64,000 bases of DNA from Sphingomonas sp. OK281 (GTDB taxonomy: Bacteria; Pseudomonadota; Alphaproteobacteria; Sphingomonadales; Sphingomonadaceae), in assembly GCF_900115295.1 (NCBI RefSeq), contig NZ_FOVZ01000001.1, forward strand, positions 806,001 to 870,000, written 5' to 3'. Position numbers and translations under genes: made by a program. This document shows, one piece after another, positions 8,814-20,401 of the stretch. The notes below the pieces were generated by a model. The model did not search any database. It saw only the letters and a program-made list of their open reading frames with translations, and was not told the origin of the DNA. The first letter of the stretch is position 1. Every line of letters starts with the position of its first letter.

Positions 8814-10397
8814 TTACTCCTGCAATTCGGCGAGCGGTAGCCTTACGACGAAGCGTGCACCATCTAACCGGTCCTCGCGCGATTCGACGAAGATCGCGCC
8901 CTGATGGCCGTCGACGATCGTACGAGCGATCGCGAGGCCCAGCCCGGAATGCTGGCCGAACGTCTCGCTGTCGGGGCGGACCGAGTGGAAACGCTTGAAT
9001 ACGTCCTCGCGCGCGTCTTCGGGAACGCCCGGACCTTCGTCCTCGACGCGGACGACGAGGTCCTCGCCCTCGCGGACGGCAGAGATCGCGATCAGGCCGG
9101 AGTCGGGCGAGAAGGACAGCGCGTTGTCGATCAGGTTCTCGAACACGCGTTCGAGCCTCGCGCCTTCGCCCAAGATGATCGCGCGCTCGCCGGGGTTGCG
9201 ATCGAACCGGAGGCGGATGCCGCGCTCGATACCGCGCGCATCGCGTTGCGCGACCAGACCGTCGATCATCGCGGGGATATCGACCGGTTCGAACTTCGCA
9301 CGGCTGAGCTGGGCGTCGAGTCGCGAGGCTTCGGAAATGTCCGAGAGCAACCGGTCGAGGCGATGCACGTCGTCGCGGACGATCGCGAGCAATTGCGACT
9401 GGAGCGCCGGGTCCTTCACGCGCGACAATCCCTCTACCGCGGACCGGAGCGAGGCGAGGGGGTTCTTCATCTCGTGCGTGACGTCGGCGGCAAACGCCTC
9501 GGTCGCGTCGATCCGCGCCCTGAGGGCAAGGCTCATGTCGGAGAGCGCGCGCGCGAGCATTCCGAGTTCGTCGCGACGCGAAGGCAGGCGAGGCACCACG
9601 ACTTCACGCGCCCGGCCCAGGCGGACGCGGACTGCCGCCCGTGCAAGGCGGCGGAGCGGGCGGACGATCGTGCGGGCAAGAAACAGCGATAGCAGGATCG
9701 AGACGATCGACACGCCCAGCAGCACCATGCTGAGCCGGAACCGCTCGATCCTGACCGTCTTCGTGATGTCGCGCGCGTTGACCGTCGTCATCACCACTCC
9801 GCCGGCGCGAAGCGGCGCGGCGGCGGTCAGCACGGGCGTACGGTCGGGCGCGCGCCACACCGTCGTGGAGACGAGGCGGCGTCCGCGGACTACCGCGACG
9901 TCGGGCCATTGCTGCGCGCCGCTACGCTCGCGGTAAAGCGGGGGGCGGGGGGCCATCACGATCACGTCGATCGCCGCGTCGAGGAAGCGGGCGATCGTCT
10001 GGTCCCAATCTTCCTTGTCGGGGTCCATCAGCACGAAGTTGCGCAGCCCCAGCACGCGGCTGTCGACGATCGTCCGTCCTGCCGGATCGAACAACCGGAT
10101 CCGCGCCCCCGTATCGCGCGCGAGCCTGACCACCAACGGATCGCGCAACGCCGGATCGACCGCGGCGATCGCCTCGCCGATCAGCCGTGCCTCACGCGCC
10201 GTCTGCGCAACGCGGTTGTCGACGACCCGGCTGCGGTAGGAATCGAGATAGAAGAACCCGCCTGCCAGCAGCAGCAGCGCGAAGATGTTGACGGCCAGGA
10301 TGCGCCGGGTGAGCGATATTTGCCCCGACCAGCGCAGCGTGAGGTCGCGGCCGTCGACGCCCAGCTCATTCCTCAGAAAATCGATACCCGGCACCAT
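8814..10397 (-). CDS. chvG: Sensor histidine kinase ChvG (ExoS)
   Basis: The 527-residue membrane kinase has two transmembrane helices (about residues 33-50 and 224-244) flanking a periplasmic sensor of the stimulus-sensing type. A HAMP linker, a dimerisation helix with the phosphorylated His308 in [13 protein letters not shown], and an ATPase domain with N box ENLIDNAL and G boxes DEGPGVP and SGLGLAI follow. ChvG-ChvI systems respond to acid or envelope conditions and control envelope and central carbon genes in rhizobia and relatives. The start lies 32 bases inside the end of chvI, so translation is probably coupled. Confidence 0.93.
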   Translation of the reverse strand: MVPGIDFLRNELGVDGRDLTLRWSGQISLTRRILAVNIFALLLLAGGFFYLDSYRSRVVDNRVAQTAREARLIGEAIAAVDPALRDPLVVRLARDTGARIRLFDPAGRTIVDSRVLGLRNFVLMDPDKEDWDQTIARFLDAAIDVIVMAPRPPLYRERSGAQQWPDVAVVRGRRLVSTTVWRAPDRTPVLTAAAPLRAGGVVMTTVNARDITKTVRIERFRLSMVLLGVSIVSILLSLFLARTIVRPLRRLARAAVRVRLGRAREVVVPRLPSRRDELGMLARALSDMSLALRARIDATEAFAADVTHEMKNPLASLRSAVEGLSRVKDPALQSQLLAIVRDDVHRLDRLLSDISEASRLDAQLSRAKFEPVDIPAMIDGLVAQRDARGIERGIRLRFDRNPGERAIILGEGARLERVFENLIDNALSFSPDSGLIAISAVREGEDLVVRVEDEGPGVPEDAREDVFKRFHSVRPDSETFGQHSGLGLAIARTIVDGHQGAIFVESREDRLDGARFVVRLPLAELQE

Positions 10398-11073
10398 ATA
10401 ATGTCTCGATAGCGTCGAAGGCGGGATCGACCTGCCTGAATTTGCGGCGGAGTCGCTTTATGTGGCTGTCGATGGTCCGGTCGTCGACATAGATATCGTC
10501 TTGGTACGCCGCATCCATCAACTGGTTGCGCGTCTTGACGATGCCGGGACGCTGCGCGAGCGTCTCGAGGATCATGAACTCGGTCACGGTCAGCGTGACC
10601 GGCTCGCCGCCCCACAACGTCCGATGCCGTGCCGGGTCCATGCTGAGGCGTCCTCGATCGAGCGGGCCGGCGGCTTCCGCCTCGGTCTCGGTGCCCGGCG
10701 ACTGCGTCAGTTCGGTTCGGCGCAGGATCGCGCGGATACGCGCGATCAGCAGGCGCTGCGAGAATGGCTTGGCGATATAGTCGTCCGCGCCCATCGCCAG
10801 CCCCAGCGCCTCGTCGAGCTCGTCGTCCTTGCTGGTCAGGAAGATCACCGGGATCTGGCTCTTCTCGCGCAGCCGGCGGAGCAGTTCGAGCCCGTCCATC
10901 CGCGGCATCTTGATGTCGAATACCGCGAGGTCCGGAGGGTTGTCGGTCAGCGCCTTCAACGCGGTCTCGCCGTCCGAATAGACGCGCGTGACGAAGCCTT
11001 CGGTCTGCAGCGCGATCGACACGGAAGTCAGGATGTTGCGGTCGTCGTCGACCAGCGCGATCGTTGCCGTCAT
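10366..11073 (-). CDS. chvI: Response regulator ChvI (OmpR family)
   Basis: From the ATG at 11073 the protein has 235 residues. It comprises a receiver domain (acidic pocket VDDD at 8-11, phosphorylated Asp53, then Thr and Lys in FLTSK and YIAKPF) and an OmpR-type winged helix ending in [16 protein letters not shown] and [10 protein letters not shown]. It pairs with ChvG, whose gene overlaps its end. Upstream in-frame codons to 11130 exist but would add 19 atypical residues. The gene faces pckA across a 179-base divergent region with direct repeats that may be its own binding sites. Confidence 0.94.
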   Translation of the reverse strand: MTATIALVDDDRNILTSVSIALQTEGFVTRVYSDGETALKALTDNPPDLAVFDIKMPRMDGLELLRRLREKSQIPVIFLTSKDDELDEALGLAMGADDYIAKPFSQRLLIARIRAILRRTELTQSPGTETEAEAAGPLDRGRLSMDPARHRTLWGGEPVTLTVTEFMILETLAQRPGIVKTRNQLMDAAYQDDIYVDDRTIDSHIKRLRRKFRQVDPAFDAIETLYGAGYRFSEE

Positions 11074-11093
11074 CTGGGGAGCTTTGCCTCGGT

Positions 11094-11171
11094 CGTTGGC
11101 GTGTCGGCGTAGGGCAAACCGGGGCGGCACTCAACTAGAGCCGTATCGGGACAGCGTTGCCTGTCGGCGTA
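11094..11171. promoter_or_regulatory. Direct repeats in the chvI-pckA divergent promoter
   Basis: The decamer TGTCGGCGTA occurs at 11102-11111 and again at 11162-11171, exactly 60 bases apart, each preceded by a similar CGTTG segment. Nearby are a GGCGG/CCGCC hairpin at 11179-11192 and a palindrome CATACGTATG at 11218-11227. Repeated sites on one face of the helix fit dimeric OmpR-family binding. The link to ChvI is inferred from position only. Confidence 0.4.
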
Positions 11172-11252
11172 TTTGACCGGCGGAAAGCCGCCCCGTACAG
11201 CCGGGAGCAACGACATACATACGTATGCGATAAAACTTAGGAGAGAGAGCCC

Positions 11253-12863
<1,611 letters not shown>

Positions 12864-12866
12864 ACT

Positions 12867-12886
12867 CCTCTCCCCTCGGGGAGAGG
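12867..12886 (+). terminator. Strong hairpin after pckA
   Basis: CCTCTCCCC at 12867-12875 and GGGGAGAGG at 12878-12886 form a perfect 9-bp stem with a 2-base loop, three bases after the pckA stop. No T-tract follows. It may end or protect the pckA transcript; it also forms one edge of a larger palindromic block. Confidence 0.5.
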
Positions 12887-12917
12887 AAGGGGCCCACACG
12901 ACGAAGTCGGGTGGGAA

Positions 12918-12949
12918 GGTGAGGGCACGTGGTACCGCGTGCCCTCACC
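12918..12949. repeat. Inverted repeat in pckA-nfeD intergenic region
   Basis: A perfect 12-bp inverted repeat: arms 12918-12929 (GGTGAGGGCACG) and 12938-12949, with an 8-base centre. A second hairpin, 12968-12976 with 12980-12988 (CCCTCTCCC / GGGAGAGGG), lies just beyond. With the hairpin at 12867 these make a mosaic of nested palindromes between pckA and repeat A3. Confidence 0.65.
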
Positions 12950-13012
12950 CTCGCCGCTACGCGGCTTCCCTCTCCCCAAGGGAGAGGGGTCCGAAGACCC
13001 GCCCTCCCTGAT

Positions 13013-13093
13013 GGGAGGGGCCGGGGGTGGGTAGGCCGGCTCGAGTCGCTGCCGTCACCTCATACGGAAGCCGACCCACCCCCAACCCCTCCC
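13013..13093. repeat. Family A palindromic element, copy A3
   Basis: Inverted arms 13013-13032 and 13074-13093 match at 18 of 20 positions. The inner segment includes a 30-base stretch (starting GTCACCTCATACGG, in 13051-13085) that recurs identically in copy A5 at 18501-18530, showing that these are copies of one element rather than chance palindromes. Confidence 0.75.
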
Positions 13094-13142
13094 TTCCAGG
13101 GAGGGGAGCAGGTAGCGCGGACCTCCTCAGCATGGAGGCTTA

Positions 13143-13580
13143 CTAAAGCGGCTCCACCACCACCTCGCCGTCGATAACCACCGTTACCCGAACGCGCGTC
13201 CCGACCTCAGCATCTTCTCCTCGAGCCGGCCAACTCCCGTCGCCCACCAGTACCCGACCGCGCCCGCCTGTCAGCGCGGCCTCCACCACCACGATTTGGC
13301 CCACCAGCCGCGCAGAGCGATCATTCAACATCGGATCGCCGCCCTCCACCGGATAATCCCGATACCAGCGCTTCCCGATCAGCACGGTAACCGCGCTCCA
13401 GACCCCAAACGCCGCCAACTGCGCCGCCACCGGCAAGTCCGGCAACACGAACACCGCCACCCCGGTCACTGCCGCAGCGATCGCGAGAAACACCAGGAAC
13501 ACCCCCGGCACCGCCAGCTCGGCGATCCCCAGCACCAGCGCTGCGATCAGCCAGGCGCCAGTCGCCCCGATCGCGTCCAT
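13143..13580 (-). CDS. NfeD-family membrane protein
   Basis: The 145-residue protein has an N-terminal hydrophobic region with about three membrane segments (roughly residues 8-65) and a C-terminal OB-fold-like beta domain (GQIVVVEAALTGGRGRVLVG, then VVIDGEVVVEPL). NfeD proteins work with SPFH/stomatin partners in membrane microdomain quality control. The partner gene lies directly upstream and overlaps this start by one base, matching the widespread operon pair. No ClpP-like protease domain is fused here, so it is the short type. Confidence 0.85.
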   Translation of the reverse strand: MDAIGATGAWLIAALVLGIAELAVPGVFLVFLAIAAAVTGVAVFVLPDLPVAAQLAAFGVWSAVTVLIGKRWYRDYPVEGGDPMLNDRSARLVGQIVVVEAALTGGRGRVLVGDGSWPARGEDAEVGTRVRVTVVIDGEVVVEPL

Positions 13581-14551
13581 CAGCTTTTCGGCAACTCGAA
13601 CGGACCCTTCCGCGGCTCGGGCTTGGCCGGCGGAGACGCGGTCGCATCGCGCAACGCATCCTTCGCCAACTCGCCGATCCCGCCAAGAGTCCCCATCAAC
13701 TGGGTCGCTTCGACCGGGAACAGGATCGTCTTCGCATTGGGCGAGGTCGCGAACTTGCCGATCGCCTCGACATATTTCTGCGCGATGAAATAGTTGATCG
13801 CCTGCGCGCCACCCTCCTCGATCGCCTGCGACACCGCGCGCGTCGCCGAAGCCTCCGCAACCGCCGCCCGCTCACGCGCCTCGGCATCGCGGAACGCCGA
13901 TTCCTTGCGCCCTTCGGACTCGAGGATTCGCGCCTGCTTCTGCCCCTCGGCACGCAAGATTTCGGAAGCCCGCGAACCCTCGGCATCCAGGATGTTGGCC
14001 CGCTTCTCGCGCTCGGCCTTCATCTGCCGCCCCATCGCGTTGACGATGTCGGCCGGCGGCCGAATGTCCTTGATCTCCACCCGCGTGATCTTCACGCCCC
14101 AAGGCGTCGTCGCATGATCGACGACGTTCAACAGCCGCGCATTGATCTCGTCGCGCTTCGACAGCGTCTCGTCGAGGTCCATCGAGCCCATCACCGTGCG
14201 CAGGTTGGTCGTCGTGAGCTGCAACAGCGCCTGGTACAGGTCCGACACCTCGTACGCCGCCTTGGCCGAGTCGAGCACCTGGAAGAACACGACCCCGTCG
14301 GTCGAGATCATCGCATTGTCCTTGGTGATGATCTCCTGGCCGGGGATGTCGATCACCTGCTCCATCATGTTCACTTTCCGACCGACGCGGTAGAAGAACG
14401 CGGGGTAAAAATTGAAGCCGGGCCGGGCGACCGTCGTGAAGCGGCCGAAATGCTCGATCGTGTATTGATAGCCCTGGTGGACGATCTTGATGCTGGTGAA
14501 GAGGTACAGCAGCACTAGCGCCAATAAGAGTGCGGCAACGGTCAAGCCCAT
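13580..14551 (-). CDS. SPFH/Band 7 membrane protein (stomatin/QmcA-like)
   Basis: The 323-residue protein has one N-terminal membrane anchor (about residues 4-20), a Band 7 domain (PGFNFYPAFFYRV, NMMEQVIDIPGQEIITKDN), then a long charged coiled coil rich in Glu, Arg and Ala (about 180-240), and a short proline-rich end. Such proteins form large ring oligomers that scaffold membrane domains and proteases such as FtsH. It is paired with the NfeD gene by a one-base overlap. Confidence 0.9.
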   Translation of the reverse strand: MGLTVAALLLALVLLYLFTSIKIVHQGYQYTIEHFGRFTTVARPGFNFYPAFFYRVGRKVNMMEQVIDIPGQEIITKDNAMISTDGVVFFQVLDSAKAAYEVSDLYQALLQLTTTNLRTVMGSMDLDETLSKRDEINARLLNVVDHATTPWGVKITRVEIKDIRPPADIVNAMGRQMKAEREKRANILDAEGSRASEILRAEGQKQARILESEGRKESAFRDAEARERAAVAEASATRAVSQAIEEGGAQAINYFIAQKYVEAIGKFATSPNAKTILFPVEATQLMGTLGGIGELAKDALRDATASPPAKPEPRKGPFELPKS

Positions 14552-14609
14552 CGAACATCCCCATCCGTGTATCGCACCGCTATAGCACGTCGCGCGCGAC
14601 AGGGCCTAG

Positions 14610-16127
<1,518 letters not shown>

Positions 16128-16140
16128 GGGCACTTCCCAC

Positions 16141-16242
16141 CTCCCTGGAAGGGAGGGGCCGGGGGTGGGTTGGTTTCCGGCAAGCTCGTCCGATGGTGGC
16201 TATAGCGGGCCAACCCACCCCCAACCCCTCCCTTCCAGGGAG
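16141..16242. repeat. Family A palindromic element, copy A4
   Basis: Arms 16141-16173 and 16210-16242 are inverted copies matching at 31 of 33 positions, the two mismatches adjacent (CC against TT). Each outer end carries the mini-palindrome CTCCCTGGAAGGGAG. The element begins 13 bases after the guaB stop. Confidence 0.8.
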
Positions 16243-16271
16243 GGGAGCGGGTTGCGGCTTGCCCCCGCTTT

Positions 16272-16369
16272 CCGTCATTCCCGCGAAGGTGGGAACCCAT
16301 ACTGGCTGACGTCGCGGTAAGATCGCAATCGTTCAAGGATATGGATCCGCGCCTGCGCGGGGATGACGG
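16272..16369. repeat. Family B palindromic element, copy B1 (diverged)
   Basis: Arms 16272-16300 and 16341-16369 are inverted copies matching at about 23 of 29 positions. They share the CGTCATNCCCGCG edge with copy B2. The lower match suggests an older copy. Confidence 0.65.
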
Positions 16370-16453
16370 ACGATATGTGCCGTGGCGGTTCTCCACAGGC
16401 CGCAGGCTAACTCACAGACTACCGCCGCCATCCGTCGTCCTGCCGCCTTCCTC

Positions 16454-16559
16454 CGTCATCCCGGCGAACGCCGGGACCCATGGTTGCGTGCCGGGTGGTG
16501 GTTACACGCTATCGCCGGGTCCACCATGTCCATGGGTCCCGGCGTTCGCCGGGATGACG
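16454..16559. repeat. Family B palindromic element, copy B2 (perfect 30-bp arms)
   Basis: The arms at 16454-16483 and 16530-16559 are perfect inverted copies over 30 bases, around a 46-base centre. Each arm contains the internal palindrome CCCGGCGAACGCCGGG. Perfect arms suggest a recent insertion or active correction between arms. Confidence 0.85.
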
Positions 16560-16695
16560 AAGGGAAGGGCCGAGCCCCTGGAGGCGGGGTCCCGAAATTA
16601 TTCCCCTCCCGCCCGCGGGAGGGGCTAGGGGAGGGGATGATGACGAACACTCCGTACCAAACCCTCCCGCTCTACCTGCAAACTGGAGCCAACAA

Positions 16696-17883
16696 GTGAC
16701 TCCCCCAGCACGCACCCAGGCCGCGATCGAACTCCTCGACCAGATCATCGCCGCCGCCCGCGAGTCCGGCGCCGCCGCCGACACGCTGATCGCGCGCTAT
16801 TTCCAGACCCGCCGCTACGCCGGCTCGAAGGATCGCCGCGCGGTCCGAGACCTCGTCTACGCCGCGATCCGCACGGCCGGCGACCGCCCCGAAGGCGGTC
16901 GCGCTGCAATGCTGCTCGTCGCTGACGCCGACCCGCAAGTGGCGGCAACCTTCGACGGCTCCACCCATGCGCCCGCCCCGATCGCCAAGGACGAACCGCG
17001 CGCCCGCGCGGGCGTCGCACCGCAGTGGCTGTCCAAGGCCCTCCGGGCCTCCGGCCTCGACGGTGCCGCCCTTACAGACCTAGCCGGCCGCGCCACGCTC
17101 GATCTGCGCGTCAACACGCTGATCGCCGACCGCGCCACCGTCCTCGCCGCACTCCCCGACGCCGAAGCCACCCCGCACGCCCCGGATGGCATCCGCCTCC
17201 CGACCGGCACCAACGTCGAAGCACTCCCGCTCTTCAACGAAGGCGCGCTCGAGGTGCAGGACGAAGGCAGCCAGCTCGTCGGCCTCGCGATGCAGGCGAA
17301 GCCCGGCGAACGCATCGTCGATCTCTGCGCCGGCGCCGGTGGCAAGACGCTCGCACTCGCCGCGACGATGCAGAACGAAGGCGTGATCCTCGCCTGCGAC
17401 ACCGACCGCAACCGCCTTTCGCGGCTCGCCCCGCGCGCTACCCGCGCCGGTGCAACGATCGTCGAGAGCCGCCTGCTCAACCCGACGCGCGAGATCGAGG
17501 CGCTCAGCGAATGGGCCGGTCGCGCCGATGGCGTGCTGGTCGACGCACCCTGCTCGGGCACCGGCACGTGGCGGCGTAACCCCGAGGCACGCTGGCGGCT
17601 AACCCCCGACCGCGTCTCGCGGCTGCAATCGACGCAGCAGCAGGTGCTCTCCGTGGCCGCCACGCTGGTCAAGCCCGGCGGCGCGCTCGTCTATATCGTC
17701 TGCTCGCTGCTCGACGCCGAGGGCACCGACCAGGTTACTTGGTTCCTCAACGCGCATCCCGGCTGGACCACGGAAGCCCTGTCGCTCCCCGCCGGCGCGA
17801 AGCACGGCCACGGCGTCCGCCTCGAACCCGGCCGGGACGGCACCGACGGCTTTTTTGTCGCGCGCCTCCGGGCTGCGTGCTAG
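16696..17883 (+). CDS. rsmB: RsmB/NOP-family RNA cytosine-5-methyltransferase
   Basis: The 395-residue protein combines an N-terminal NusB-like helical domain with a C-terminal methyltransferase. The SAM-binding motif is DLCAGAGGKTLALA, motif IV is DAPCSGTGTWRRNP with Cys286, and the nucleophile of motif VI is Cys336 in YIVCSLLDAEG. These two cysteines define m5C RNA methyltransferases; E. coli RsmB modifies C967 of 16S rRNA. The start is GTG at 16696. The family contains close paralogues, so the exact RNA target is an inference. Confidence 0.88.
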   Translation: MTPPARTQAAIELLDQIIAAARESGAAADTLIARYFQTRRYAGSKDRRAVRDLVYAAIRTAGDRPEGGRAAMLLVADADPQVAATFDGSTHAPAPIAKDEPRARAGVAPQWLSKALRASGLDGAALTDLAGRATLDLRVNTLIADRATVLAALPDAEATPHAPDGIRLPTGTNVEALPLFNEGALEVQDEGSQLVGLAMQAKPGERIVDLCAGAGGKTLALAATMQNEGVILACDTDRNRLSRLAPRATRAGATIVESRLLNPTREIEALSEWAGRADGVLVDAPCSGTGTWRRNPEARWRLTPDRVSRLQSTQQQVLSVAATLVKPGGALVYIVCSLLDAEGTDQVTWFLNAHPGWTTEALSLPAGAKHGHGVRLEPGRDGTDGFFVARLRAAC

Positions 17884-17936
17884 CCAGCCGACCTATGGCT
17901 CAACTTACGGCCAAACCTGTATCCCGCCTGGAGACG

Positions 17937-18440
17937 ATGATGCGTTTTTCGTCCGTTGCCCTTGCCGCCGCGCTGACCGTCGTATGCGTGTCGACTTCGC
18001 TCAGCGGGCAACGCCCCGACGCCCAGATCGACGCGCGGTCGATGCAGTTGTTGGCGCAGGGGCGTTCGCTGATGACGGCGGGCAATCTCGACGGCGCAAC
18101 GGATGTGCTCGAAACGTCGGTCGCAGTCGATCCGCGCAACCGAGCCGCATTCCTCCTGCTGGCACGCGTCGCTGAAACGCGTGACCTGCCAGGCAAGGCG
18201 ATCCGCCTGTACCGCGAGGCCTTGCTGCTGGAGCCGAACGACGTCGCCGCGTTGAAAGGGCAGGGCGAGGCACTGGTCGCAAAGGGTGCCGTGGTCCGCG
18301 CGAAGGATAACCTCGTGAAGATCCGTACGCTCTGCAAGGGCGTCTGCCCTGAGGCTACACAACTCGCGGCAGTGATCGCCAAGGGCCCGCCGATCGCCAC
18401 GGCTCAAGTCGAGAAGACCCCGGTAGCCGCCAAGGATTAA
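17937..18440 (+). CDS. Secreted TPR-repeat protein, function unknown
   Basis: The ATG at 17937 has GGAG four bases upstream and gives 167 residues. A signal peptide (MRFSSVALAAALTVVCVSTS) is followed by two to three tetratricopeptide repeats (AQGRSLMTAGNLDGATDVLE, VDPRNRAAFLLLARVAE, LYREALLLEPNDVAALKGQG). The product is probably periplasmic and binds other proteins. It sits 53 bases after rsmB and before repeat A5. No specific partner can be named. Confidence 0.8.
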   Translation: MMRFSSVALAAALTVVCVSTSLSGQRPDAQIDARSMQLLAQGRSLMTAGNLDGATDVLETSVAVDPRNRAAFLLLARVAETRDLPGKAIRLYREALLLEPNDVAALKGQGEALVAKGAVVRAKDNLVKIRTLCKGVCPEATQLAAVIAKGPPIATAQVEKTPVAAKD

Positions 18441-18444
18441 CGCG

Positions 18445-18555
18445 CTCCCCTCCCTGAAAGGGAGGGGTAGGGGGTGGGTAGGCCAGCTTGCGTCGCCACC
18501 GTCACCTCATACGGAAGCCGACCCACCCCCGACCCCTCCCTTTCAGGGAGGGGAG
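18445..18555. repeat. Family A palindromic element, copy A5
   Basis: Arms 18445-18479 and 18521-18555 are inverted copies matching at 34 of 35 positions, with a 41-base centre. It separates the convergent TPR gene and rsmA, so it could serve as a bidirectional terminator. The inner 30 bases from 18501 are identical to part of copy A3. Confidence 0.85.
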
Positions 18556-18559
18556 AAGA

Positions 18560-19375
18560 TCAGCCGACGGCCTTCGCCAACGCCACGAAATCCTCGACCG
18601 ACAGCGTCTCGGCCCGACGCGTAGCCTCCACCCCGATCCGCTCCAGCGCATCGAGAGCGCCCGGCACGCCCTTCAAACTCTGCCGCAGCATCTTCCGCCG
18701 CTGCCCGAACGCCGCGCCCGTCAGCCGCTCGAGCACAGCGAAGTTCACGCTCTCGGGCGCTTCCACCGGCACCAGATGCACCACCGCGGACATAACCTTC
18801 GGCGGCGGCGTGAACGCCGACCGGTGCACGGGCATCGCGATCCGCGCGGTCGAGCGCCACTGTGCCAGCACAGCCAGTCGCCCGTAATGATCGTCGTTGG
18901 TTTTTGCGACGATCCGCTCGGCGACTTCCTTCTGGAACATCAGCGTGCACGACTGCCACCATGGCAGCCACGACGTCGACAGCCACCCGACCAGCAACGC
19001 CGTGCCGATATTGTACGGGAGGTTAGACACGATATGCGGCTTGCCCTCGAACAGCGCAGGCGCATCGATCTCCATCGCGTCGCCCTCGATCACCCGCAGC
19101 CGCCCCGGATACGCCTCGTCAAGCTCCGCCAGCGCAGGAATACACCGCCGGTCACGCTCGATCGCCGTCACCCGCGCACCCGCCGCGAGCAGCGCGCGCG
19201 TCAGGCCACCAGGACCGGGCCCCACTTCGAGCACCTCGGCATCCTGCAAATTGCCCGGCACCGCCGCGATCCGCTTGAGCAACTGCCCGTCGAACAGGAA
19301 GTTCTGCCCGAGCGCCTTGCTCGCATTCAGTCCATAACGCGCGATTACCTCGCGCAGCGGGGGAAGCTCCGTCAC
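18560..19375 (-). CDS. rsmA: 16S rRNA (adenine(1518)-N(6)/adenine(1519)-N(6))-dimethyltransferase
   Basis: RsmA (KsgA) dimethylates two adjacent adenines near the 3' end of 16S rRNA, a late checkpoint in small-subunit assembly. Motifs: [12 protein letters not shown] near the start, [14 protein letters not shown] (SAM binding) and the catalytic NLPYNIG. I chose the GTG at 19375, which has GAGG five bases upstream and gives 271 residues. A second GTG at 19390 overlaps the pdxA stop (GTGA) and would give 276; either is possible. It closes the lptD-surA-pdxA-rsmA operon, an order shared with E. coli. Confidence 0.94.
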   Translation of the reverse strand: MTELPPLREVIARYGLNASKALGQNFLFDGQLLKRIAAVPGNLQDAEVLEVGPGPGGLTRALLAAGARVTAIERDRRCIPALAELDEAYPGRLRVIEGDAMEIDAPALFEGKPHIVSNLPYNIGTALLVGWLSTSWLPWWQSCTLMFQKEVAERIVAKTNDDHYGRLAVLAQWRSTARIAMPVHRSAFTPPPKVMSAVVHLVPVEAPESVNFAVLERLTGAAFGQRRKMLRQSLKGVPGALDALERIGVEATRRAETLSVEDFVALAKAVG

Positions 19376-19386
19376 TGCAGCCTCGC

Positions 19387-20394
19387 TCACGACTGGGCAG
19401 CGGTCTGCGCGCGCCGGTCCGCCGCTTCGCCCGCCATCGCGATCGCCGCGATCATCGCGCCCGGCTCGGCAAGGTTCTTGCCGGCGATCGCAAACGCGGT
19501 GCCGTGATCGGGCGAGGTCCGCACGATTGGCAGGCCCAGCGTCATGTTCACGCCCTCGTCGAAATGAATCGTCTTTAAGGGCACCAGCGCCTGGTCGTGA
19601 TAGCAGCACATGACGACGTCATAGGTTGCACGCGCCCGCGGGTGGAACATCGTGTCCGCCGCGAACGGCCCGGTCGCGTCGATGCCTTCTTCGCGCAGGA
19701 TCGCGATCGCCGGCGCGATGATCTCGATCTCCTCTCGGCCAAGCGCACCCTGTTCGCCAGCATGCGGATTGAACCCGGCGAAGGCGAGCCGTGGGTTCTC
19801 GATCCCGAAGTTTCGCAGCAGGCCGCGGGCGGTCGCACGCGCCTTGGCGACGATCAGGTCGACGGTCAGCAGTGCGGACACGTCCTTGAGCGGCACGTGA
19901 GTCGTGATCGGCACCACCTTCAGCGATGGTCCGGCGAGCATCATCACCGCATTGTCGCCCGCAACCCCGTAGCGCTCGGCCACGAATTCGGTCTGCCCAG
20001 GATGACTGAAGCCGATCGCATACAGCTGTGACTTCGACACCGGCCCCGTCACCAGCGCACGCGCCGCGCCGGTACGAACCAGTCCGACCGCCAACTCCAG
20101 TGAGTGCAGCGCACACCGGGCGCCATCCGCATCGGGTTCACCAGGTACTATCGCACCCGCGTCGCCCACGGTCAGCACCGGCAACGCCTCGCCAAAAACC
20201 GCTGCCGCTGCGCTCAGATCAGCGATCCGTGCGATCGGTCCCGCCCAGACTCGCTCGATCGCCCGCGCATCACCGACCGCGACGAACGGCGGCAGGCAGT
20301 GCGCCTCACGCGCGTCCCAGGCCTTGGCGATGATCTCGGGCCCGATCCCGGCAGGATCGCCCATCGACACCGCCAGCGGCTGAACGCGCGTCAT
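19387..20394 (-). CDS. pdxA: 4-hydroxythreonine-4-phosphate dehydrogenase
   Basis: PdxA oxidises 4-phosphohydroxythreonine in the DXP-dependent pathway to pyridoxal phosphate. The 335-residue protein begins with the family signature [13 protein letters not shown] and has metal-binding histidines in TTHVPL and CYHDQALVP, plus [18 protein letters not shown] near the end (here NMTLGLP). It lies seven bases after surA and meets rsmA at its stop, in the conserved operon. Confidence 0.96.
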   Translation of the reverse strand: MTRVQPLAVSMGDPAGIGPEIIAKAWDAREAHCLPPFVAVGDARAIERVWAGPIARIADLSAAAAVFGEALPVLTVGDAGAIVPGEPDADGARCALHSLELAVGLVRTGAARALVTGPVSKSQLYAIGFSHPGQTEFVAERYGVAGDNAVMMLAGPSLKVVPITTHVPLKDVSALLTVDLIVAKARATARGLLRNFGIENPRLAFAGFNPHAGEQGALGREEIEIIAPAIAILREEGIDATGPFAADTMFHPRARATYDVVMCCYHDQALVPLKTIHFDEGVNMTLGLPIVRTSPDHGTAFAIAGKNLAEPGAMIAAIAMAGEAADRRAQTAAQS

Positions 20395-20401
20395 GCCGCG
20401 A

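Larger units (their letters stand above)
16128..16695. other. Gene-free stretch filled with palindromic repeats
   Basis: This 568-base gap between guaB and rsmB holds no credible gene. It contains repeat A4 (16141-16242), B1 (16272-16369), B2 (16454-16559) and a lone family A-type hairpin at 16603-16624 (CCCCTCCCGC, CC, GCGGGAGGGG). Short open frames here are translations of the repeats. Promoters for rsmB, if any, would lie in the last 70 bases. Confidence 0.8.

Noticed and set aside
12929..13177. Short open frame in the pckA-nfeD gap
   Set aside because: It translates palindromic repeat sequence and lacks a ribosome site.
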